DNA from: an uncultured Clostridia bacterium | GTDB taxonomy: Bacteria; Bacillota; Clostridia; TANB77; CAG-508 | Direction: 5' to 3' | DNA: 54,532 bases | NCBI GenBank assembly: GCA_944393565.1 | Contig: CALYAM010000006.1 | Span: 1 to 54,532 of the forward strand | Position numbers and translations under genes: made by a program | The notes under the pieces: model-generated | What the model saw: only the letters and a program-made list of their open reading frames with translations | Database searches by the model: none | Told to the model about the DNA's origin: nothing | Shown here: positions 39,726 through 46,876 of the stretch, piece by piece | How positions within the stretch are numbered: the first letter of the stretch is position 1 | Layout: every line of letters starts with the position of its first letter

Positions 39726-40788
39726 ATGAACCTCAAAATTGAATGGCTAAGAAATAAAATGAAACGGAAATGCTTTAGATGGTATGATTATATCAAATCC
39801 AATAAACATAAGGTACCTTACTAATATTCAAGCTGAGGGAGTTTTATTAATTACCAGAAAAGACAATATATATATTACAGATAGTCGTTATATAGAATCT
39901 GTAAATAGTGCATTAACAGTTGATGATGGTATTATGGTATATGATACTCGAAATTTAACAATAGATGATTACGAGAACTTCTTCTTGTTCTGCAACTCGG
40001 TAGGGTTTGAAGAAAATTATGTAACTTATGCAAAATACAAAGAATACATTCACAAATATAAGATTGAAAACATTGTTGAAACAGAAAATATGATAGAAGG
40101 TCACCGCGTAATAAAAGAGAATAATGAAATAAAAAAAATAAAAACTGCTTGTGAAATAACAGACAAATGCTTTAAGCATTTGCTTACTTTTATAAAAAAA
40201 GGGATGACTGAAAAACAAATAGCAGTTGAAATAGAGACATATTTTAAATTAAATGGAGCTGAAGATATTTCATTTAGTCCAATTGTTGCTTCAGGGATTA
40301 ATTCATCTATGCCACACGCAATACCAACTGATAAAAAAATAGAATCTGGAGATATTATTACAATAGATATGGGGTGCAAATATGACGGGTATTGTTCAGA
40401 CATGACAAGAACAATATTTGTAGATTATATACCAGAAAAACAAAAAAAAATATATGATTTGGTTTTAAAAAATCAATTGTCAACATTAGAACAACTAAAA
40501 GATGGCGCTAATATCAAAACTATTTGCAGCCAAGTTCAAAATAGCTTTGAATTTAATAAATTTATGCTTATACATGCCTTAGGACATGGTGTAGGATTAA
40601 CTCTTCATGAAGGACCAATTTTAAGCACAACTAACAATCAATTTTTAAGAGAAAACATGGTAGTAACAAATGAACCTGGAATATATTTGCCAGGGAATTT
40701 TGGAGTGAGAATAGAAGACACTATATTAATTACAAAAAATGGCTGCATAACTTTAACAAATTCGGAGAAAAATTATATTATAATATAA
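39726..40788 (+). CDS. Xaa-Pro aminopeptidase family (M24) protein, interrupted at CGG
   Basis: The zero frame from ATG 39726 (GGGGGAAA upstream) reads MNLKIEWLRNKMK and meets CGG at 39765-39767 (codon 14). Skipping C gives GNALDGMIISNPINIRYLTN, the conserved creatinase-like N-terminus. The M24 catalytic domain follows, with TIDMGCKYDGYCSDMTRT, HALGHGVGL and TNEPGIY and the metal-binding Asp, Asp, His and Glu residues. The joined product is 353 residues, normal for the family. An internal ATG at 39784 could bypass the break at the cost of 20 residues. Confidence 0.88.
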
Positions 40789-40815
40789 TAAAATCACCTA
40801 CTTTACCTCAAAGTA

Positions 40816-40844
40816 TTGATTTTATGGCTTAATTGTAGTAAAAT
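40816..40844 (+). promoter_or_regulatory. Putative efp promoter
   Basis: TTGATT (40816-40821) and TAAAAT (40839-40844) are 17 bases apart. Confidence 0.5.
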
Positions 40845-40879
40845 AAAAAAGATTAACAAATTAAGAAAGGGGAATAAAC

Positions 40880-41446
40880 ATGGCAGAAGTATATATGGCA
40901 GGAGATATTAGAAATGGGACTACATTTGAACTAGATGGAGCAATATATAAGGTTGTTGAATTTCAACATGTTAAACCAGGAAAAGGAGCAGCATTTGTAA
41001 GAACAAAACTTAAAAACGTAATTAATGGTTCAGTTCTAGAAAAAACATTTAATCCATCCGAAAAATTGCAAGGAGCTGAAATAGAAAAGAGAGATATGCA
41101 ATACTTATATAATGATGGAGAATTGTACTATTTTATGGATAATAATACATATGAACAGATACCACTTAATAAAGAAGAATTAGGTGATAGTTTAAAATTT
41201 ATTAAAGAAAACATGTCTGTAAAGATTTTATCTTTTAAAGGAAAAGTATTTGCAATAGAACCACCTATATTTGTAGAACTTAAAGTTACATATACAGAAC
41301 CAGGATTTAGTGGTAACACATCAACTAGTGCTAACAAACCAGCAACTCTAGAAAATGGAACTGTAATAAATGTGCCATTGTTCGTAAATATTGATGATAC
41401 TATACGTATAGACACAAGAACAGGCCAATACATGGAAAGAATATAG
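40880..41446 (+). CDS. efp: Elongation factor P
   Basis: A 188-residue three-domain [23 protein letters not shown], with the modification-loop segment [16 protein letters not shown] (Lys at the tip), the central OB domain, and C-terminal [21 protein letters not shown]. It relieves ribosome stalling at polyproline. AAAGGGG precedes the ATG. The order pepP-efp is conserved in Bacillota. Confidence 0.97.
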   Translation: MAEVYMAGDIRNGTTFELDGAIYKVVEFQHVKPGKGAAFVRTKLKNVINGSVLEKTFNPSEKLQGAEIEKRDMQYLYNDGELYYFMDNNTYEQIPLNKEELGDSLKFIKENMSVKILSFKGKVFAIEPPIFVELKVTYTEPGFSGNTSTSANKPATLENGTVINVPLFVNIDDTIRIDTRTGQYMERI

Positions 41447-41461
41447 GAAGGAAATTATATT

Positions 41462-41953
41462 ATGGAGTCTAATATTAATGATGAATATTGCAAAATGCTA
41501 AATGAACTTGACGAAAACATTTCCAATTCTGATGAATTGGAATATGCAAAAAACCAAATGCACAGATTGTCAATGCTATTTATTGATGAGATGCAAGCAA
41601 TGTCTGAAAAATATGAAGATAAGATTAATGCCTTAGCGTATAAACAAAAAGAACTAGAAGACAAGGTACAAAAAGTACAAAGAGCTGTAACTAGTATTGA
41701 AAAAGATATATATGACGATGACATAGAAGAAAATGAAACATATGAATTTGAAATAGTTTGCCCATATTGCAATAATGAATTCGTAGCAAATGTTGGTGAA
41801 GAAAAAGATGAGGTTCAATGCCCAGAGTGTAAAAACATTATTGCATTAGATTGGGAAGGTACAGAAGAAGATAAATGCATCGGAAATTGTACACAGTGTC
41901 ATTTTTGTGATGATGAAGAAGATGATAAAGATAATGAAGATGACGATATGTAA
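41462..41953 (+). CDS. CD1247-type coiled-coil/zinc-ribbon protein
   Basis: 163 residues, very acidic. The N-terminal half (residues 1-80) is a predicted coiled coil. The C-terminal half has CPYCNNEF and CPECKNI (a four-cysteine zinc ribbon), then CIGNCTQCHFC and an acidic tail. Proteins of this type directly follow efp in many Clostridia; function is unknown. It starts 15 bases after efp with AGGAAGG upstream, and its stop abuts the M23 gene on the other strand. Confidence 0.75.
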   Translation: MESNINDEYCKMLNELDENISNSDELEYAKNQMHRLSMLFIDEMQAMSEKYEDKINALAYKQKELEDKVQKVQRAVTSIEKDIYDDDIEENETYEFEIVCPYCNNEFVANVGEEKDEVQCPECKNIIALDWEGTEEDKCIGNCTQCHFCDDEEDDKDNEDDDM

Positions 41954-42554
41954 TTATGTAATATAATTTAATGGATTAACAGCGTTTCCATCTTTCCTTA
42001 AAGTGATATGTAAATGTGGACCAGTAGTGGCACCATTTGTTGGGTTACCATAGCTATCTCTATAAGGATTGTTGGGAACGCCATATACATTTTTAGGGCC
42101 GACTTTACCTATAACATCTCCTTTTTTTACTTTTTTGCCAATATATACAATATAGTCAGGTGAAACATGACAGTATGATGCAGAAAAGCCCTCACAGGTT
42201 ACAGTTATAGTATAGCCACCAGCACCACTAAAACCTAAAAAAGTAACTGTTCCTGAAAAAATTGAAACAATATTACAACCAGTCGGAGCAGCTATATCAA
42301 TTCCAGAATGATAAGTAGAAGCACCGTGCAGTTGGAGCATTGCGTTTGCCAAAATAAGAAGTTATGGTAGTATAGCCTGGAGTTGGCCACAAAAAATTAT
42401 CGCCATTTAATATTCTTATAAATGAAGAAGAATCAGAAACATTAAAACTAGTATTTTCATAAAATACAGGTATAAAACTACAAAAAAACAAAGTAATAAT
42501 TAAAACAATAGAAAAAATAAAAATAATAAAGGACTTAAAAATAGAAGAAAGCAC
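41954..42554 (-). CDS. M23 family metallopeptidase, interrupted at CGG
   Basis: GTG 42554 follows AGGAGG. The N-terminal hydrophobic helix (residues 8-30) is a membrane anchor or signal. The frame reaches WPTPGYTTITSYFGKRNAPTA and then CGG at 42326-42324 (codon 77). Skipping C gives GASTYHSGIDIAAPTG, the start of the LytM/M23 domain with its HxxxD zinc ligands, ending in GPHLHITLR (HxH). The joined product is 199 residues. It is a probable peptidoglycan endopeptidase outside the membrane. Without the shift only the anchor is made. Confidence 0.88.
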
Positions 42555-42675
42555 AATAAAACCTCCTATATAATACGCCCCTTAATAGTCTATATATAAT
42601 TTTGGAAACAAATCTTTTTCATGCAATATGATGAACTAAAATCACTAATAATGTGTAGCATAAAGCAAATTTTTG

Positions 42676-43473
42676 TTAATGAAATCCTTTCTTTTTAGTA
42701 TTTATCGATTTATTAAATTTTTCTTTTTTATTTTTAATAGTAGCTTTTACTTGTTCTTGTTTTTTATCTATTGAAGCTTTTAACTTAACTTCTCTTTCAT
42801 CAATATACTTTTCAATTTTTTCTTTTTTTTCTTTTAAAATCGCACGCATATTTGGAAAAGCATCTAATAAACGTTTATATAAGAAAGATTTTTTACTAAT
42901 TATTTCTCTAATCTTTTCTGAAATCTCTTCAGTGCTATCTTTATAAACAGAATCTGCTGCAAACTTTAACTTGAAAACAACAGTAAATGAAATTATATTG
43001 TCAAACAAAAAAAGTACCAGCAAAGCGAAACCAAGAAGCCTTATAGTAAAAAGAGATAAATTACCTAATAATTCACAAAAAAATGGATTAATAAAATAAA
43101 TTAGAAGGCAACCTAAAATTCCAAAATAAATAGAGTTTACAAGACAAACACGTCCATTAATATTAAAAGATTTACATGAATAATCCCACCATCTTGCATG
43201 AAATAACTTCTCCATAGCATAACTTGTAATGTATTCCATTACAGTACATAAAACAGAAGATAATGTAAAAAGTGTAATTACATTGCTTTTATATTCGTTT
43301 AGCATAAAAGTCATAAAAATTGCTGCATAGCCATAAATAGGACAATAAGGACCAATCAAAAAACCACGATTTACAATTTTTTTAGCTGACATACTGCAAA
43401 CAACTTCTTCTATAATCCATCCGCAAAATGAATAAAAAATGAATAAAATAAAATAAAAAAGAAATGTATCCAT
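42676..43473 (-). CDS. Putative ABC-transporter type IV family membrane protein (CmpB-like)
   Basis: 265 residues with five membrane helices. It begins FILFIFYSFCGWIIEEVVCS with RGFLIGPYCPIYGYAA, the signature of PF06541. The C-terminal 65 residues are a lysine/glutamate-rich coiled coil. Function is unproven. ATTAGAAAGGA precedes the ATG. Confidence 0.8.
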   Translation of the reverse strand: MDTFLFYFILFIFYSFCGWIIEEVVCSMSAKKIVNRGFLIGPYCPIYGYAAIFMTFMLNEYKSNVITLFTLSSVLCTVMEYITSYAMEKLFHARWWDYSCKSFNINGRVCLVNSIYFGILGCLLIYFINPFFCELLGNLSLFTIRLLGFALLVLFLFDNIISFTVVFKLKFAADSVYKDSTEEISEKIREIISKKSFLYKRLLDAFPNMRAILKEKKEKIEKYIDEREVKLKASIDKKQEQVKATIKNKKEKFNKSINTKKKGFH

Positions 43474-43500
43474 ATATTAATCCTTTCTAAATTAGAATTT

Positions 43501-43536
43501 TAAAAGAAAAACGTTTAAAGTATATTACTTTAAACG
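43501..43536 (-). terminator. Terminator of tRNA-Trp
   Basis: CGTTTAAAGTA (43512-43522) pairs perfectly with TACTTTAAACG (43526-43536). On the minus strand TTTTTCTTTTA follows. Confidence 0.75.
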
Positions 43537-43551
43537 CCCCACAAGTACTAT

Positions 43552-43625
43552 TGGCAGGGGTGCTAGGAATCGAACCTAGCTCTGCGGTTTTGGAGACCGT
43601 TATACTACCGATGTACGACACCCCT
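43552..43625 (-). tRNA. tRNA-Trp(CCA)
   Basis: Read leftward, the acceptor AGGGGTG pairs with CACCCCT, followed by G and an encoded CCA. The anticodon loop CTCCAAA gives anticodon CCA, and the T arm is AGGTTCGATTCCT. It reads UGG. Confidence 0.95.
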
Positions 43626-43642
43626 ATAAACAGTACTTTTTT

Positions 43643-43671
43643 AATATACCATGTTTTTACTTAAAATTCAA
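43643..43671 (-). promoter_or_regulatory. Promoter of tRNA-Trp
   Basis: On the minus strand TTGAAT (43671-43666), 17-base spacer, TATATT (43648-43643). Confidence 0.6.
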
Positions 43672-43783
43672 TCATTTTTCATAAAATTTTGAAAAATATA
43701 AATTATCATTTAAAATTTTAATTAAATCTAAAAATAAAGCCAAAGGATTTACTCTCCTTCGCGAAAAAAATTACTTTTCATCT

Positions 43784-43813
43784 TTGACATTTACGGGAGA
43801 AAAGTTGTATAAT
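43784..43813 (+). promoter_or_regulatory. ssrA promoter
   Basis: TTGACA (43784-43789) and TATAAT (43808-43813) are 18 bases apart, 13 bases before the tmRNA 5' end. Confidence 0.75.
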
Positions 43814-43825
43814 ATAAGTGCACAT

Positions 43826-44175
43826 GGGGGTGTAATGGTTTCGACAGAAAGCTAGAAATATGAGAAGCGAGTGGTGGCAGCTTGCCACTCCACCTAAAAA
43901 GGTAAGCAAAAAAAATAAACGCTGATAATAGAGAATTAGCATACGCTGCTTAAGCAGTGTCGCTTTACCTTCAGTGCCTACGCTTTAGGCTAAAGTGTCA
44001 ATGAGTAGGGAACGAAACTATTTCTTTCCTTGGAAATAGTGGGTAATAAAAGGATACCAATTGTATTTTCTTGTTTGTAAAAAATACGAAAGGGAAAAGA
44101 AAGAACAAACTGCACTCGGAGAAACTTGTATGGAAAGCTTTTTGGACAGGAGTTCGACTCTCCTCACCTCCACCA
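43826..44175 (+). ncRNA. ssrA: tmRNA (transfer-messenger RNA)
   Basis: The 5' end GGGGGTGTAATGGTTTCGAC and the 3' end GGAGTTCGACTCTCCTCACCTCCACCA-type T arm/acceptor form the tRNA-like domain (GGGGGTG with CACCTCC, then A and CCA). The tag reading frame begins at GCT 43921 and encodes ADNRELAYAA before TAA at 43951-43953; the hydrophobic AA end is the usual ClpXP signal. Length is 350 bases. It rescues stalled ribosomes. Confidence 0.95.
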
Positions 44176-44233
44176 AATAATAATTATGAATACATAAATG
44201 CACATTTTTCAGCAATTAGCTTATAAAGTAAAT

Positions 44234-44262
44234 TTGCAACAAACAAAGAAAAGTAGTATAAT
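44234..44262 (+). promoter_or_regulatory. Promoter of the Cys-rich small gene
   Basis: TTGCAA (44234-44239), 17-base spacer, TATAAT (44257-44262). A small palindrome, TCGCAGTTGCGA, lies just downstream in the leader. Confidence 0.65.
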
Positions 44263-44305
44263 ATAAATATAAATTCGCAGTTGCGATATTTGGAGGTTTC
44301 AGAAA

Positions 44306-44479
44306 ATGGAAAGAATCATGAGCCGGGAAACATGCATGAAGTTACACAAATGTAGGTACTGTCCGTACAAGTGCCCAAGAGGCTCCAAATTGTGTGAGGA
44401 ATGTAAAAACCGGTGCCCTTGTTGCATAGCGGATTGCCGGTATTGCGACTTGGAATGTAGCAATCGCCATGAAGAATGA
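44306..44479 (+). CDS. Cys-rich 57-residue protein, unknown family
   Basis: ATG 44306 with TGGAGG nine bases upstream encodes 57 residues, 12 of them cysteine (10, 16, 19, 23, 30, 33, 37, 39, 40, 44, 47, 51), arranged mostly as CxxC or CxxxC pairs, such as CRYCPYKCPRG and CPCCIADCRYC. This suggests multiple zinc or iron-sulfur sites. I do not recognise a family. The gene has its own promoter and a strong terminator. Composition is clearly GC-richer than the surroundings, and three arginines (7, 36, 45) use CGG, a codon otherwise seen only at frameshift breakpoints in AT-rich genes. If CGG shifts frame, translation would stop after about ten codons. Confidence 0.7.
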   Translation: MERIMSRETCMKLHKCRYCPYKCPRGSKLCEECKNRCPCCIADCRYCDLECSNRHEE

Positions 44480-44483
44480 GACC

Positions 44484-44513
44484 AAAAGCACACTCATAAA
44501 AGAGTGTGCTTTT
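44484..44513 (+). terminator. Terminator of the Cys-rich gene
   Basis: AAAAGCACACTC (44484-44495) pairs perfectly with GAGTGTGCTTTT (44502-44513). Confidence 0.85.
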
Positions 44514-44626
44514 AAAATCACTTATTGTTTTTATTTGTTTAATTTTAATTTTTATAATATAAAATAAATTAGAAATGGTAAAATTAAATTACCGATTATA
44601 TTTTCTTATTTTCTAGCCAAAAAGTG

Positions 44627-44655
44627 TTGACAAAAGAAGGAAAAAAATATAATAT
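44627..44655 (+). promoter_or_regulatory. Promoter of the variable-protein gene
   Basis: TTGACA (44627-44632) is followed by overlapping -10 candidates TATAAT (44648) and TAATAT (44650-44655, 17-base spacer). The leader to 44872 is about 215 purine-rich bases with no recognised RNA motif; it holds a distant inverted pair, ATAACTAT and ATAGTTAT. Confidence 0.6.
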
Positions 44656-44872
44656 AAAAAAGAACAAAAATAAGCAAAAAGTAAAAGCAGAAAGGAAAGT
44701 TCAGAGAGATAACTATTGAAAAGTAAGTACCTTGAAAATCAGATAGGATGTTAAGAAGAGAGAAAAGAGGGAAAGCATAAGTAGATAGTTATAGCAAAAA
44801 AGAAAAACATAGTAAAAAAAGGAAAGAAAGCAAAATGGAAAATAAAAAAACAAAGGAGGAGAAAAGAAGAGG

Positions 44873-46210
44873 ATGAAAGAAGAAAGAAAAAGGATGGGGC
44901 ATCCTATAAAGAAAAAAGCAGGAATAACGCTAGTAAGTTTAGTAATAACAATAATAGTATTATTAATATTAGCAGGAGTGGCAATAAATTTAGCAATAGA
45001 TGAAGAAGGACTAATAGGGAAAGCAGAAGAGTCAGTAGAAAGTTGGAATAGTGCGGTAGGAGAAGAGAGTAATGTAATAAAAAACATATTAATGAAAGCA
45101 AATGAAATAGAAGGAGGAGTAACAGGAGGAGGCGGTGATGATATAACATATGTAGGAGACGTGCCAGTTCCAAATGGATATACAGCCTCACAAATAAGTA
45201 ACGAAGATTCAGAAGCAGAAGGATTAGTAATATATGAGATACCAGAAGGAGCAAAAGTAAACTGGACAAATAATGAAGACAGTAATGGAAAGAACCAAAG
45301 TACAATAACAATAGAAGGAAATACAACAAATTTACAAGAAACAGTAAATCAATATGTATGGATACCAGTAGATATAAATAGTATGGTAATGTGTGAAAAT
45401 AATAATAAATTAGCAGATGAAAATGGAAATAAAATATGTAATATAGTATATAATGAAGAAGCAAATACCTTAACTTGCCAAACACACCCAGCAACAGCAA
45501 CCAATTTAGTGGGAAGATTGTATATAGGAACATATAGTAATACAAGAGATGAAGATGGAAACAGAATTTATTCCTATACTATGGACTTTACAAAAAGAGA
45601 CCAGACATATAATACAAGTAGTTACAATGAACCAAATACTGTAAGTAGTGATTCAAGTAATAGTATAACAATTGACCAATTAAAAAGTGACTTTACGGCA
45701 ATGGCGAAAAGTGTAGCCAAGAATGGAGGATTTTATATAAGTAGATATGAAGTAGGAGCAGGAGGAAGTAGTAAAAAAGGCCAGCCAGTATTAACAGCAG
45801 CAAGTGGTGATGGAACAAATTATTCAGGGGCAAATACATGGTATGGATTATATAATACAATAAAAAACAGCGGTGCAAATAAACAAATGATATGGGGATG
45901 TCAGTATGATCAAGTAATAAAGTTTATAGGAGAACCAGCACAAGATGGACACAGTGATAGAAATTTAACCGAAGATCATGCCTTATCAGGACAAAACGAG
46001 GAAGACTGTATGAGAAATATCTATGACCTTGAAGGTAATCATTATGAATGGACAGCAGAAGCGTATTCTACCCACAGTCGAGCGAATCGAGGCAGCTACT
46101 ACGGCAGTGCAAGCTATAGCAATTTCTACCCAGCAAGTGACCGCAGCAACTACCGCAGTCCGACTAATAGCAGCGTCGACAGTTCGTCCCGCGCCACACT
46201 TTACTTGTAG
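44873..46210 (+). CDS. DGR-type variable target protein with prepilin-like N-terminus
   Basis: About 445 residues. Residues 15-45 (KKKAGITLVSLVITIIVLL, then AGVAI) are a prepilin-type signal and helix without the usual Glu5. A linker follows, then from about residue 90 a formylglycine-generating-enzyme/C-type-lectin-like domain: YVWIPVD, GGFYISRYEVG, NIYDLEGNHYEWTAEAY. The C-terminal 48 codons show the hallmark of a diversity-generating retroelement variable region: NNY codons rich in Ser, Tyr, Asn and Gly, in a GC-rich block unlike the rest of the gene. It is probably surface displayed. The start may be ATG 44873 or 44894. No reverse transcriptase is in the window. Confidence 0.75.
   Translation: MKEERKRMGHPIKKKAGITLVSLVITIIVLLILAGVAINLAIDEEGLIGKAEESVESWNSAVGEESNVIKNILMKANEIEGGVTGGGGDDITYVGDVPVPNGYTASQISNEDSEAEGLVIYEIPEGAKVNWTNNEDSNGKNQSTITIEGNTTNLQETVNQYVWIPVDINSMVMCENNNKLADENGNKICNIVYNEEANTLTCQTHPATATNLVGRLYIGTYSNTRDEDGNRIYSYTMDFTKRDQTYNTSSYNEPNTVSSDSSNSITIDQLKSDFTAMAKSVAKNGGFYISRYEVGAGGSSKKGQPVLTAASGDGTNYSGANTWYGLYNTIKNSGANKQMIWGCQYDQVIKFIGEPAQDGHSDRNLTEDHALSGQNEEDCMRNIYDLEGNHYEWTAEAYSTHSRANRGSYYGSASYSNFYPASDRSNYRSPTNSSVDSSSRATLYL
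46064..46207 (+). other. DGR variable region (VR)
   Basis: Of the 48 codons in this block, 38 end in C or T, against the strong A/T-ending bias elsewhere in the genome. Most variable codons (AGC, TAC, GGC, GAC, TTC, GTC, CAC, CGC) are one or two changes from AAC at its two adenines, as adenine-specific mutagenesis would give. The invariant 3' end TCCCGCGCCACACTTTAC resembles the fixed end (IMH side) of such regions. A short hairpin, AGCG-CTGAAA-CGCT, follows directly after the stop region. Confidence 0.65.
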
Positions 46211-46308
46211 CGCTGAAACGCTGGTAGCGATACATTAGAAATTGGTTGAAAGTAGGATTTATAGATTAAATATAACAAGCATTTCGCGAACGAAGCACGT
46301 GAAAAGGG

Positions 46309-46334
46309 GCGCCACCTAAGCGGTGGCGTTTTTT
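46309..46334 (+). terminator. Terminator after the variable-protein gene
   Basis: CGCCACC (46309-46315) pairs with GGTGGCG (46322-46328), followed by TTTTTT. Confidence 0.85.
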
Positions 46335-46532
46335 GTATCAAAAGAAAAATATAGCATTGCGAGAACAAAATTAGAATTGAAAAATGAAAGTATAATTACT
46401 ACAAAAGGATATGATGAAATGGCAGATTGGATGATACAAAAAATAAAAAAAGAAGATAAAGTAATAATGCAAGGAGAATTAGATACAAGAATGGAAGTTG
46501 TGGTAAAATGGATGAAAGGATTTATGTACTAG
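46323..46532 (+). pseudogene. Promoterless ORF remnant, possibly SSB/OB-fold-like
   Basis: An open frame of 69 codons begins at a GTG inside the terminator stem, so it has no believable start or binding site. The encoded sequence, with EKYSIARTKLELKNES, ADWMIQKIKKEDKVIMQGEL and DTRMEVVVKW, is compositionally like a real protein. Its KGDKVIVEG-type core recalls single-stranded DNA-binding OB folds. It is most likely the 3' end of a gene truncated when the upstream cassette was inserted. Low confidence in the family. Confidence 0.35.
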
Positions 46533-46640
46533 AAGAACTTTATAAATATTTACAAAAAGGGTGTTTGAAAAATAATGTGCATAATAAATCGGAAATTTAT
46601 TATTGCAATTTATATTTTGCTTTTAAATTTATAAAAAAAC

Positions 46641-46669
46641 TTGTAAAAAAAAAATTAAAATGATACAAT
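46641..46669 (+). promoter_or_regulatory. Promoter of the Mn2+ riboswitch transcript
   Basis: TTGTAA (46641-46646), 17-base spacer, TACAAT (46664-46669). Confidence 0.6.
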
Positions 46670-46680
46670 ATGCATAATTT

Positions 46681-46819
46681 AAAAGGGAGTAGCTTTTTTT
46701 TTACTAATCAACAGCCGCGATATTTTATCTGGTTAGTAAGCTTTAATAGGTAAGCAAGACTTTTAAAGGAACTAGAGCATGCAAATGAAGTTTTAATTCC
46801 TTAAAAAATCTTGCTTTTT
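46681..46819 (+). promoter_or_regulatory. yybP-ykoY manganese riboswitch with terminator platform
   Basis: The conserved 5' strand AAAAGGGAGTAGC (46681-46693) and 3' strand AGCAAGACTTTT (46753-46764) bracket a P2/P3 region with GCCGCGA, as in the yybP-ykoY class. Downstream, TTCCTTAAAAAATCTTGCTT (46797-46816) can pair with AGCAAGACTTTTAAAGGAA and is followed by TTTTT, forming an intrinsic terminator that uses the aptamer 3' strand. Mn2+ binding should therefore prevent termination and turn on the ATPase. Confidence 0.82.
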
Positions 46820-46876
46820 GCATGAAGAAATATAAATATTAGCATACTACATTATATAATGGAGGGAGTGGTTTAA

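Noticed and set aside
44904..45545. Minus-strand open frame opposite the variable protein.
   Set aside because: Leu/Tyr-rich composition is an artefact of the repetitive A-rich plus strand; no promoter or binding site.
46023..46238. Second plus-strand frame over the variable region.
   Set aside because: Alternative-frame reading of the VR; its Thr/Ala repeats come from the NNY codon pattern.
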